11,723 bases of DNA from positions 1 to 11,723 of the forward strand of contig CALMJO010000521.1 of NCBI GenBank assembly GCA_937864375.1, written 5' to 3'. Position numbers and translations under genes: made by a program. Under the pieces are notes generated by a model. That model had not been told where the DNA came from and made no database searches. It saw nothing but the letters and a program-made list of their open reading frames with translations. Positions 4,887 to 11,723 of the stretch are shown piece after piece. Each line of letters starts with the position of its first letter. Position 1 is the stretch's first letter. The stretch is from an uncultured Spirochaetota bacterium. Its GTDB lineage: Bacteria; Spirochaetota; UBA4802; UBA5368.

Positions 4887-6557
4887 CTACCGCTTATTTC
4901 TTGAGAGCGCTTCGAGCTCGCTCTGTGACATTACCTTCATGCCGCCGTTCCTGAGGTCGACGACTTCCATGCGCTCCGTGCACGAGAAGCACGGATCGAT
5001 GCTGCCGATGATGATGGGAACGTCCGCCAGCTGGTTGTTCAGGAGCATCATGGGAACGCCCTGGAGGTTGGGGTACGTGGGGGCGCGCACCCTCCAGCGC
5101 TCGGGCCTGTTCTCCTCGCCGGTGATGACGTAATGGGTCACCTCGCCGCGCGGCGCCTCGACCGCCGTGATGCCGTGCATTCCCGCCGGGACCGCGTCCT
5201 CGAAGGGGGTGAGTATGGGGCCGTCGTTGGGCATCTTGTCGAGCGCCTGGCGTATGATGCTGATCGCCTCGAAGGTCTCGAGCACGCGCACGAGCACCGT
5301 TCCCCAGACGTCGTTGCAGTCGACGACGGGCACGCTGAACTTCATCTCGTCGTATGCCGCGTACGGCATGTCTCGGCGCACGTCGATGTCGACGTTACGC
5401 GCGCGGGCGACCGGTCCCACCAGGCTCCACTTGATCGTGTCCTCGGTGGAGACGTAGCCCACGTCCTTGGTGCGGCGGTGGATCGCGGTGTCGCCGATTA
5501 TCGCGTTCTTGATCGTGATCATTTCCTTCTCGATGGTGCCTATCACGTTGAGGATGTCCTGCTTCAGTTCAGGGGTGATGTCGCGGCGCACGCCGCCTAT
5601 GACGATCATCCCGTAGGTCTTGCGGTTTCCCGTGAGGCGCTCGCCCAGCCACATGATGGGCTCGCGTACGCGCCATGCCTGCATGAAGACGGTGTCGAAT
5701 CCTATGAGGTGTCCCGCGACCCCCAGCCAGAGCAGGTGGGAGTGGACGCGCTCGATCTCGAGCATTATGGTGCGAATGTATTCCGCGCGGCGGGAGATCT
5801 TGTGTCCCACCGCGATCTCGACGGCCTGCGAGTAGCTGGCCGCGTGCACCGACCCGCAAATCCCGCAGATGCGCTCGGCGAGGAACGGGATCTCGTTGTA
5901 CGAGATCTGGGTCTGCGCGAGCTTTTCGACGCCGCGGTGGATCATGAAGCCGCGGTAGTCGCTCCCCTTGATCGTCTCACCGTCCACGAACAACGCGAAG
6001 TGCGCGGGCTCGTGCTGGGTGGGATGGTAGGGGCCAAAGGGCACTATGGAACAGCCTTCCGGGCACTCATCCAGCTGGTAGGCCACGTTCTCGGCCGCGA
6101 GCGGCTTTATGTTGAACGGGACCTCCTTGCGCAGCGGGTAGATGTCCGACGGCCAGTCGTCGGCGGTCACGAGCTTCTTGGGCTTGGGGTGGTTGGTGAA
6201 CTTCATGCCCAGGAGGTCCATGTATTCACGCTCGGACCATCCCGCGTTCGGGATGTCGGGGGTGATGGACTCGATGGGCTCGCTCTCCTTCGTCGCGGTG
6301 CGCAGTGAAAGGAAGTAATGCTCCTTGTCGAACGCGAAGGTGTGGATGAGGCCAAGGGTGCCGTCCTTGGCGAGGTTGTCCGTGCCCACGCTCACGAGGT
6401 AGCGGCCGCCCTGGGCGAGTACCTCGTTGCATATCTCGCGAACCTTTTCCTTCTTGAAGTCTATGAACAGCTGCGTGGCCGACGGGTTTTCCACGCCGGT
6501 GACCGCGTTTCCGAATTTCTTCTTAAGCTGATCCGTTAAGGCTTGAATCGTTGCCAT
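4887..6557 (-). CDS. hycE: Group 4 [NiFe] hydrogenase large subunit, fused NuoC-NuoD type (HycE/HyfG)
   Basis: This 556-residue protein is the catalytic subunit: 2H+ + 2e- to H2, reversibly, at a Ni-Fe(CN)2CO site. Residues 1 to about 140 form a 30-kDa NuoC-like domain (ending near SEREYMDLLGMKFTNHPKP, 108-126); about 165-556 is the 49-kDa/large-subunit domain. Both metal motifs are intact: C231-G-I-C234 with H238 (ERICGICGSVH) and C523-F-S-C526 (SIDPCFSCTERM). NuoD of complex I lacks these cysteines, so this is a true hydrogenase. By analogy to E. coli HycE, the protease should cut between R529 and M530, releasing 27 residues, and the matching protease gene lies in this operon. An AAGGGG ribosome site precedes the ATG, and the gap to the antiporter-like gene is 30 bp. 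The single-chain C-D fusion is typical of formate-hydrogenlyase-type enzymes rather than Ech or Mbh. Confidence 0.96.
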   Translation of the reverse strand: MATIQALTDQLKKKFGNAVTGVENPSATQLFIDFKKEKVREICNEVLAQGGRYLVSVGTDNLAKDGTLGLIHTFAFDKEHYFLSLRTATKESEPIESITPDIPNAGWSEREYMDLLGMKFTNHPKPKKLVTADDWPSDIYPLRKEVPFNIKPLAAENVAYQLDECPEGCSIVPFGPYHPTQHEPAHFALFVDGETIKGSDYRGFMIHRGVEKLAQTQISYNEIPFLAERICGICGSVHAASYSQAVEIAVGHKISRRAEYIRTIMLEIERVHSHLLWLGVAGHLIGFDTVFMQAWRVREPIMWLGERLTGNRKTYGMIVIGGVRRDITPELKQDILNVIGTIEKEMITIKNAIIGDTAIHRRTKDVGYVSTEDTIKWSLVGPVARARNVDIDVRRDMPYAAYDEMKFSVPVVDCNDVWGTVLVRVLETFEAISIIRQALDKMPNDGPILTPFEDAVPAGMHGITAVEAPRGEVTHYVITGEENRPERWRVRAPTYPNLQGVPMMLLNNQLADVPIIIGSIDPCFSCTERMEVVDLRNGGMKVMSQSELEALSRNKR

Positions 6558-6587
6558 GATGAACCCCTTGTGAGTGAATTATTTTCC

Positions 6588-8453
6588 TTACTTCTTAACG
6601 TTTCCGCCCGTCCACCCGAACATGGCCTTGAGCGCGGCGAACATGCTCGAATCCATGTAGCGGTTGCGGTTGTTCAGCGTCTGGTATCCGCACAGCCACG
6701 TTTCGGCCTGGCGCTCGGTGTTACCGCCCGACCTGGTCAGGAGCAGCGCGACGCACAACGCGATCGCGAATATCACGAGCACCACCACCGGTACGGCCAT
6801 CGACGCGGCCGACGAAAGGCCCGGCACCTCGACGGTGACTCCCATGGCGGTGTTGAACACGTATTTATCGATCTCCATGTTCCTGAACGCGGCGGAGAGC
6901 ATGGAACCACCGGAATTCTGGAACACGGCGATGATGGTGTTGAAGTAGAAGAACGGAATCACGCCCTGCACGATGCACAGCGCCGCGAGGATGAACTTGG
7001 GAAGGAGCATCCCGGCGCCCACTTCCTTGACCTGTTTGTCCACGGTCCACTCGGTGCCCGCGGAGGTGAAGGTCATGCCGAAGAACTTCACATAGCAGGA
7101 AAGGGTGATCGCGCTCGTGAAGAGGGCGATGATGCCGAAGATGACCAGGAAGAACACCTCGTTGCCCGCGAGGAGAGAGGTGGATATGAGCGTCCACTTG
7201 CTCGCGAAGCCGGAGAACGGCGGCACGCCCGAAATCGAAAGGGACGCGATGCCGGCTATGATCGCCGTCACGGGCATGTACTTGATGAGGCCGCCCAGCT
7301 TGTTCAGGTCCTTGCTGTCGGTCGCGAAGAGCACGCTCCCGGAGGTGAGGAACAGCAGTCCCTTGAAGACCGCGTGGTTGAGCACATGGTAGACCGCGCC
7401 AATTATCGCGATGAGCGCCAGGAGCTTCAGGTAGTGACTATTGGAATTGAACATGAAGACCGCCGCGCCTATGCCGAATATGATGTACCCTACCTGTCCA
7501 ATGGAAGAGAAGGCCAGGAGGCGCTTGGAGTTGCTCTGCTTCATGGACTGCACGGTCCCGATGAACAGCGTCACCACTCCAAAGACAGCGATGATCGCGC
7601 CCCAGAGCGAGCCGCTGAAGTGGAAGGTCTCGTTATGCGGGATCATCCAGAAGAAGGTGCGGATGATGCCGTACACGCCTGTCTTGATCATGACGCCGGA
7701 AAGGAGCGCGCTGATGGGAGAGGGGGCGATGGAGTGCGCATCGGGCAGCCACATCTGGCCAAAGGGGAAGATCGCCGCCTTGAAGCCGAACCCCAGGAAG
7801 ATGAGCGCGTATACTATGAAGGGAATCACGCCGGTGGAGGCGCCCAGGCTTCGCGTCACCGCGTGTATCGAATCGCCCAGACCGCTTCCCGCGACGAACG
7901 CTCCCACGAGGATGAGGAGCCACGCGATTTCCATGAGCACCAGGTACTTGTTCGCGGACTTCACATTTTCGGGCTTCTTGTATTCGAACTTCACCAGGAA
8001 GTAGCTCGCGATCGTCATCATCTGCCACGCGACCGTGAACCCGGTGGTGAGGTCGTCGACCGTGATGATGGCCACCATCCCCGCGATGAAGATCGGGTAG
8101 TTCACGTAGTAGCTCTTCAGGCTGTAATCATGGTAGTGTTCCATGTAGTCGATCGAGTAGAAGGCGCTCATGATCGACATGACCGCGATGATCGCCAGGA
8201 AGAAGCCCGCGAAGCTGTCGAGCAGCAGGTAAACGGGCAGAAAGCCCGCGATCGTCCAGAGCTCGGTGTTCAGGGAGCGTTCGAATATGACGCTGTAGCT
8301 TATATTCAGTAGAATAAACCCCGCGACCGCCGTGAATGCGAAATTCAGCCATCCGGCCAGCTTTCTCTTCTCCGAGAAAAACGGCACGATGACCGCGGAG
8401 AGCACGAGTATCCCCATGGATAAGAGCAGGCTGCCATACAGGTTACTGTTCAT
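6588..8453 (-). CDS. hycC: Hydrogenase antiporter-like membrane subunit (HycC/HyfB, NuoL/MrpA-type fold)
   Basis: I chose the ATG at 8453-8451 (621 residues) because AAGGAG sits 7 nt before it. The in-frame ATG six bases upstream is too close to that site. About fourteen hydrophobic helices carry the Mrp-antiporter/NuoL pattern: K225 on helix 7 (GFGFKAAIFPF), WLPDAHSIAPSP at 235-246, K257 (VMIKTGVYG), H356, H360 and K364 (VYHVLNHAVFKGLLFL), and K419 (PPFSGFASKW). The helix-5 position that is normally Glu is Gln144 (TVAWQMMTIASYFLV). After a last helix near 551-573 comes a cytoplasmic tail with WLCGYQ and SSMFAALK, as in HycC/HyfB proteins; the chain then ends at 621 without the further terminal helix I recall from E. 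coli HycC. The start overlaps the protease gene by 11 bp. It is the only antiporter-like subunit in the operon, so at most one such channel per complex. Confidence 0.93.
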   Translation of the reverse strand: MNSNLYGSLLLSMGILVLSAVIVPFFSEKRKLAGWLNFAFTAVAGFILLNISYSVIFERSLNTELWTIAGFLPVYLLLDSFAGFFLAIIAVMSIMSAFYSIDYMEHYHDYSLKSYYVNYPIFIAGMVAIITVDDLTTGFTVAWQMMTIASYFLVKFEYKKPENVKSANKYLVLMEIAWLLILVGAFVAGSGLGDSIHAVTRSLGASTGVIPFIVYALIFLGFGFKAAIFPFGQMWLPDAHSIAPSPISALLSGVMIKTGVYGIIRTFFWMIPHNETFHFSGSLWGAIIAVFGVVTLFIGTVQSMKQSNSKRLLAFSSIGQVGYIIFGIGAAVFMFNSNSHYLKLLALIAIIGAVYHVLNHAVFKGLLFLTSGSVLFATDSKDLNKLGGLIKYMPVTAIIAGIASLSISGVPPFSGFASKWTLISTSLLAGNEVFFLVIFGIIALFTSAITLSCYVKFFGMTFTSAGTEWTVDKQVKEVGAGMLLPKFILAALCIVQGVIPFFYFNTIIAVFQNSGGSMLSAAFRNMEIDKYVFNTAMGVTVEVPGLSSAASMAVPVVVLVIFAIALCVALLLTRSGGNTERQAETWLCGYQTLNNRNRYMDSSMFAALKAMFGWTGGNVKK

Positions 8454-8949
8454 AGACATACTCCTTACGGGTGCTGTGTAGTGTTTCGATTATTATATCC
8501 TTGATCGCGTCCGCGCTTTTTTTCACCGTCTGCGTGAGGCCCACGCCAAAATCCACGTCCGCTGCCTCGATGCCCAGCAAATAGGCCTTTTTCCCGCGCT
8601 CGCGCCAGATCTTGCAGGCGAGCGTGAGCGACAGCTTGTGGGTGGAATAATTGCTCACCAGGGTCTTGAGCTCGTCCATCGGGCCGAATACCAGGGTACC
8701 CGGCTCGCCGGCGGTCTGCACCGCGTCCATGATGAGGACGTTCGCGCAGTCGCGATTGGCGATCTCGAAGACGTAGCTCTCGATGATGTCCTCGGCGTGC
8801 ACGATGTCCACCCTCTCCGCGCCCGCGCATTTTTCGATCTCCTCCGCAAGGTAAAGCCCCACGCCGTCGTCCCGGCGGATCGAGTTTCCCACCGCGACGA
8901 TGCAGGTCTTCTCCCCGAGGAGCCTGGCGATTTCGCCCGTGAAGTCCAC
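8443..8949 (-). CDS. hycI: Hydrogenase maturation protease (HycI/HybD, peptidase family M52)
   Basis: The 168-residue enzyme removes the C-terminal extension of the [NiFe] large subunit after nickel insertion. The N-terminal motif VAVGNSIRRDDGVG (18-31) is diagnostic. By alignment with HybD/HycI, the nickel-sensing ligands should be D28, D75 (LIMDAVQ) and H104 (YSTHKLSL), all present. The start is GTG (8949-8947), with AGGGG about 6 nt before it and 9 bp after the upstream stop. No closer ATG gives a full N-terminus. The gene ends inside the start of the antiporter-like subunit gene. Its presence, with a matching R-M cleavage site in the large subunit encoded two genes later, shows that a processed, nickel-containing hydrogenase is made here. 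Confidence 0.94.
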   Translation of the reverse strand: MDFTGEIARLLGEKTCIVAVGNSIRRDDGVGLYLAEEIEKCAGAERVDIVHAEDIIESYVFEIANRDCANVLIMDAVQTAGEPGTLVFGPMDELKTLVSNYSTHKLSLTLACKIWRERGKKAYLLGIEAADVDFGVGLTQTVKKSADAIKDIIIETLHSTRKEYVYEQ

Positions 8950-8958
8950 CGGCCGCCC

Positions 8959-9807
8959 CTAGATCTGTTCGCCCAGGGTCTTGATCTGGCGGAAGGTGTA
9001 CACGGGACCGTCGGTGCACACGAGCGTCCGGCCCACCGCGCAGTGCTGGCACTTGCCGATCCCGCACTTCATGTGGCGCTCGAGGGTCGAGTAGATGTTC
9101 TCGTCCGAAAGACCGCGCTTCATGAGCTCGCCGATCACCGTGTTGAACATGACGGGAGGCCCGCACACGAACGCAACGGTGTTCTCGATCGGAATTTTCG
9201 CCTTGTCCAGGAGCGTATGCACGAATCCCACCTCGCCCTTCCAGCCCGGCGTCTCTATGTCCACCGAAAGGAAACAGTTGAAACCGGGAACACCGCCCTG
9301 CCACTCCTTGAGGTTCTCCTTGTACATGTGGTCCTCCGGCGTGCGCGCCCCCAGGAGCACGTACACGTCGCCAAAGTCCTTCTTGTGCTGGAGGACGTGA
9401 ACGATCGACGAGCGCAGCGGGATGAGGCCGATGCCGCCCGCGACATAGACGATGTTCTTCCCCTTGAGCTCCTCGAAGGGGAAACCGTTGCCAAAGGGGC
9501 CGCGTATCCCCACCTTGTCGCCCACGGCCAGGGCATGGAGCGCACGCGTGACCTTGCCCACCGCGCGGACCGTTATGTGGAAGCGGTCGTTCTCCGGCGA
9601 GGGGGGGAGGGACACCGCGAATTCGCCCGCTCCGAATATCGTGGCCATGATGAACTGGCCGGACATTATCTTTAAATTGTCGTTGATCTCCTTCCTGTCG
9701 AACTTGAGGTAGAAGGTCTTCACGTCCCGAATCTCGTCCTTGATCTCCTCGATGGTCGCGATTTCAGGTATGGTAACAATCTTGCCGTTAATCATTCCTT
9801 CACTCAT
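8959..9807 (-). CDS. FAD/NAD(P)-binding [2Fe-2S] oxidoreductase subunit (sulfhydrogenase gamma / AsrB / PyrK-like)
   Basis: The 282-residue protein belongs to the ferredoxin-NADP reductase superfamily. An N-terminal beta-barrel binds FAD (RAVGKVTRAL at 81-90, then GIRGPFGNGFP at 100-110). A nucleotide-binding domain follows (YVAGGIGLIPLRS at 121-133, LLGARTPED at 151-159, FVCGPPVMF at 213-221). Four C-terminal cysteines in the C-x4-C-x2-C-x7-C pattern, C248/253/256/264 (MKCGIGKCQHCAVG then LVCTDGP), bind a [2Fe-2S] cluster, as in PyrK, AsrB and the gamma subunit of Pyrococcus sulfhydrogenase. Its inferred role is to exchange electrons with NADH or NADPH and pass them to the neighbouring iron-sulfur protein. 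It starts 4 bp after that gene, with AGGGA before the ATG. NADH versus NADPH preference cannot be told by eye. Confidence 0.93.
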   Translation of the reverse strand: MSEGMINGKIVTIPEIATIEEIKDEIRDVKTFYLKFDRKEINDNLKIMSGQFIMATIFGAGEFAVSLPPSPENDRFHITVRAVGKVTRALHALAVGDKVGIRGPFGNGFPFEELKGKNIVYVAGGIGLIPLRSSIVHVLQHKKDFGDVYVLLGARTPEDHMYKENLKEWQGGVPGFNCFLSVDIETPGWKGEVGFVHTLLDKAKIPIENTVAFVCGPPVMFNTVIGELMKRGLSDENIYSTLERHMKCGIGKCQHCAVGRTLVCTDGPVYTFRQIKTLGEQI

Positions 9808-9811
9808 GGCA

Positions 9812-10879
9812 TTATCCCTGCTTCGTAATTTCGCGTCTGACGTAGGTCACGACGTTGGGGATCCCTATATCGCCGGGACATACCCACTGGCACCGCCCGC
9901 ACCCCACGCAGCCCGGGCGCAGATATTTCTTGGACTGGGAATATGAAAGCTTGCAGAAGAAACGCTTGTTGCGGCGGTCTTCAACCGGCTTGCGCGGGTT
10001 GTGGCCGCCGGCCATACGCGCGTAGCCCTCGTAAGAGCAGGAGTCCCAGGTGCGCAGCCGGTCGGTGCACCCGTCGCACGCCGCGCTGCTGACGTCCACC
10101 ACGTTGAAGCACGAACAGGAGGGGCACACGAAGGTGCAGGCGCCGCACTCGAAGCACTGGTCGCCCACGTATTCCCATACGTCTTCCCTCGCGAAGCCGG
10201 TCGTCACGCGGTTGATCACGCGCGAGATCCACGCCTTGTTGTCGATGGCCACGGGCTCGAAGGTCTTGATGGCCTTGTCGAGCGCCGCGCTCTTCTGCTT
10301 CGCCTCGGCGTCGCCGGCGGCGGCGAGGCCCATTTTCTCCGCGAGCGCCTTGCCCTTGTCGCTTCCGGCCTCGACCAGGTAGTTGTCTCCCAGGTCCACG
10401 AGGTTCAGGTCAAAGCCCTCCTTCGCGAAGGGGCCGCTGTCCATGCACACGCACAGGCACTGCTTGAAGGCCGTGGTGCAGGAGTTGGTCACGATGAACA
10501 TGCTCTTCCTGTGGGCGAGGTACACGTCGTCCACGAATTCCTGGCCCATGAAGAAGCGGTCCAGGCAGAGCATGCCGTTCAGGTCGCACGGCCGCAGGCC
10601 AAAGAGCGCCTTGGGAACCACTTTGTAGTCGGGATTCATCTCCGCGGCCTTTTTCGCGGCGTCGTACCTGTACGACAGGATGCGTTCCATCTGCGGGAAC
10701 ACCGCCTGCTTGGGCGGGTTCGAGGGGATGGGGGCCGAGAGGCTTATCTCCGCGACATCAGCCACCTTGTCAAAGAATGCCTGGCCCGACGTCTTTTCCA
10801 CGAAGGGACCGTATACCTGGTAGTCCTTGCTCAGCTCCTGAGCGAGCTTGAGTACATCGCTTTTCTTGATCAGAAACAT
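9812..10879 (-). CDS. Two-[4Fe-4S] iron-sulfur electron-transfer protein (sulfhydrogenase beta / AsrA-like)
   Basis: The 355-residue protein resembles the beta subunit of sulfhydrogenase and AsrA of anaerobic sulfite reductase, which pair with a gamma/AsrB-type flavoprotein exactly as here. The family signature FGLRPCDLNGMLCLDRFF (93-110) is present, then a cysteine-rich stretch (C134, C141, C143, C145, CLCVCMDSGPF). Two ferredoxin motifs follow: C242/245/248/252 (QCFECGACTFVCPSC) and C324/327/330/334 (GCVGCGRCQWVCPGDIG). Between them lie C255, C257, C268, C271, C281 and C309, so more than two clusters are possible. It starts 3 bp after the molybdopterin-enzyme stop, with GAAGG upstream, which supports a shared complex. 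Inferred role: wire connecting the flavoprotein, the molybdopterin enzyme and the hydrogenase arm. The substrate partner is not proven. Confidence 0.92.
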   Translation of the reverse strand: MFLIKKSDVLKLAQELSKDYQVYGPFVEKTSGQAFFDKVADVAEISLSAPIPSNPPKQAVFPQMERILSYRYDAAKKAAEMNPDYKVVPKALFGLRPCDLNGMLCLDRFFMGQEFVDDVYLAHRKSMFIVTNSCTTAFKQCLCVCMDSGPFAKEGFDLNLVDLGDNYLVEAGSDKGKALAEKMGLAAAGDAEAKQKSAALDKAIKTFEPVAIDNKAWISRVINRVTTGFAREDVWEYVGDQCFECGACTFVCPSCSCFNVVDVSSAACDGCTDRLRTWDSCSYEGYARMAGGHNPRKPVEDRRNKRFFCKLSYSQSKKYLRPGCVGCGRCQWVCPGDIGIPNVVTYVRREITKQG

Positions 10880-10882
10880 GGC

Positions 10883-11723
10883 TTATACCTTCTCGATCCT
10901 TACTGGAATAGTTGCGTCTTCGCCCTGCTTGAGCACGTCCGCGTGACCCAGCAAAAACTTGGATATCATGTCCTGTACGAAATACGGGGCGTAGGCCGTG
11001 CCGGGCTGGACGTCGCCGGATACACGTACCGTCACCTTCATTTCCCCGAACGAGGAGGCGACGAGGGCCGGCCAGCGGTCGCGCACCTGGATGGTCTTCG
11101 CGTCGTCGGCGGAGATTTCCACGTAGCCCTGGGGATAATCCAGGAGCAGCGCGTTGTATTCCCTCATGGGGATGTGCGTCTTCTTCATGAGGTTGTTCTG
11201 GTGCCAGAAGTGCTGCGCCTTGCCAACCATGAGCAGCATGGGGAAATCGCCCTTCGCGGCGGATGCATCGTAGGCGTCGCCCACCTTGACGAAGCTCATC
11301 TTTCTCCCCGCCTTCTCGAGCGCGAAGCGCTTGGTCCCGTCGGGGTTCTTGTCGTCGCACGGCCACTGAACGCCAAAGCCCGATGCGAGCTTCTTGTAGG
11401 ACACGCCCGCGTACGAGGGGGTGAGCTTCGCGATCTCGTCCATTACGTCCGAGGGGGAATCGTATTTCCACGCGAGGCCCGCCTTCTCCGCGAGCTTCAC
11501 GTAGAGCTTCCACCCGGGAAGGATGCCGCCTTGCGCATCAAGCTTCTTCGCCGACAGCTGGATGCGGCGTTCCGAGTTGGTGAAGGTCCCCTCGTCTTCC
11601 ATGTAGGTGGCGATGGGAAGGACCACGGCCGCATACTCGGTGAAGTCGTTCTGGTAGGCGCCCACGTAGGCGACGAAGTCGAGCTTCCTGATCGCGTCGG
11701 CGCTGCGGACGATGCCCTCGTCG
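10883..11723 (-). CDS. Molybdopterin oxidoreductase, formate-dehydrogenase alpha or NuoG type, C-terminal part, cut by window edge
   Basis: The reading frame is open from the right edge (19 codons before the GTG at 11665-11663) to a TAA at 10885-10883, so about 280 C-terminal residues are seen and the start lies outside. The segment AVVLPIATYMEDEGTFTNSE followed by RRIQ is the hallmark of the FdhF/NuoG molybdopterin family (compare DVVLPAATFAEKDGTFTN-like sequences). The last 110 residues (YPQGYVEISADDAKTI to the C-terminal PVRIEKV) form the molybdopterin-dinucleotide-binding barrel, and a PVRIEKV-like ending is common in formate dehydrogenases. The active-site Cys or selenocysteine and the N-terminal [4Fe-4S] cluster lie outside, so formate dehydrogenase (formate to CO2) is the favoured but unproven reading. 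Alternatives are a NuoG-like structural subunit or a sulfur/polysulfide reductase-like enzyme. It is tightly linked to the beta-like iron-sulfur gene (3 bp). Confidence 0.85.
   Translation of the reverse strand, partial: DEGIVRSADAIRKLDFVAYVGAYQNDFTEYAAVVLPIATYMEDEGTFTNSERRIQLSAKKLDAQGGILPGWKLYVKLAEKAGLAWKYDSPSDVMDEIAKLTPSYAGVSYKKLASGFGVQWPCDDKNPDGTKRFALEKAGRKMSFVKVGDAYDASAAKGDFPMLLMVGKAQHFWHQNNLMKKTHIPMREYNALLLDYPQGYVEISADDAKTIQVRDRWPALVASSFGEMKVTVRVSGDVQPGTAYAPYFVQDMISKFLLGHADVLKQGEDATIPVRIEKV

Noticed and set aside
5133..6308. Open frame on the plus strand (391 codons) opposite the large-subunit gene.
   Set aside because: The composition is rich in His, Arg, Asp and Val without family motifs, and the opposite strand encodes an intact hydrogenase large subunit with both metal motifs.
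6543..8312. Long open frame on the plus strand (589 codons) opposite the antiporter-like subunit gene.
   Set aside because: Its product is a string of His, Asp, Glu, Arg and Gly with no hydrophobic core or recognisable domain. It is the antisense shadow of a high-GC coding region with strong third-position bias.
2879..8453. Reading the NuoB/C/D/H/I-like set as respiratory complex I.
   Set aside because: The large subunit keeps all four nickel-binding cysteines, the small subunit has C-x2-C instead of adjacent cysteines, a maturation protease is present, and no NuoA, J or K-like gene is seen.
8457..8459. Upstream ATG as the start of the antiporter-like subunit.
   Set aside because: It sits one base after the AAGGAG ribosome site, whereas the ATG at 8453-8451 has the normal 7-nt spacing.
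11663..11665. GTG as the start of a short 260-residue protein at the right edge.
   Set aside because: The frame stays open upstream to the window edge and the translated residues continue a molybdopterin-enzyme fold, so this is an internal Val codon of a longer gene.
1..11723. CRISPR arrays, tRNA/rRNA genes, insertion sequences or transposase fragments.
   Set aside because: No regularly spaced repeats, cloverleaf-like segments, transposase motifs or terminal inverted repeats were seen; the only repeats are the short ones listed.

Overview
The window is a densely packed stretch of about 60% GC DNA in which every supported gene lies on the minus strand, so transcription runs from high to low coordinates. 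Short Shine-Dalgarno sequences, GTG starts, a sigma-70-like promoter and a PIN/Phd toxin-antitoxin pair indicate a bacterium. The gene content points to an anaerobe that makes or uses hydrogen and formate. I cannot name the species or phylum from the sequence. No stretch over 300 bases is gene-free: the two largest gaps are 2320-2431 (112 bp) and 1510-1617 (108 bp).

Right-hand part (about 2879-11723): one apparent operon for a membrane-bound group 4 [NiFe] hydrogenase with a redox input module. In transcription order it encodes the C-terminal part of a molybdopterin oxidoreductase (formate-dehydrogenase alpha or NuoG type, running off the window), a two-cluster iron-sulfur protein of the sulfhydrogenase-beta/AsrA type, an FAD/NAD(P)-binding [2Fe-2S] protein of the sulfhydrogenase-gamma/AsrB/PyrK type, a hydrogenase maturation protease, one antiporter-like membrane subunit (HycC/HyfB type), a fused NuoC-NuoD-type large subunit with all four nickel-binding cysteines, a NuoH-type membrane subunit (HycD), a ferredoxin-like subunit (HycF) and the small subunit (HycG). 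Gaps inside the operon are 2-42 bp, and two genes overlap by 11 bp. The inferred job is to pass electrons between formate and/or NAD(P)H and protons/H2, coupled to ion movement across the membrane. HycB, which links formate dehydrogenase to hydrogenase in the E. coli formate hydrogenlyase, is not seen; the beta/gamma diaphorase-like pair sits where a linker would be needed.

Middle part (1618-2836): a stand-alone CheY-like receiver follows the small-subunit gene by 42 bp and is probably co-transcribed. After a 112-bp gap comes a membrane-anchored TPR protein.

Left-hand part (1-1617): a Phd/VapC-type toxin-antitoxin operon with a well-formed promoter (TTGACA-17-TATCTT) overlain by a perfect 10-bp inverted repeat, probably its autoregulatory operator. 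The toxin gene is followed 20 bp later by the start of an ADP-forming acyl-CoA synthetase (alpha-domain type), which runs off the left edge. Such an enzyme would fit a fermentative, H2-evolving metabolism that makes ATP from acyl-CoA, but its link to the hydrogenase is only proximity.
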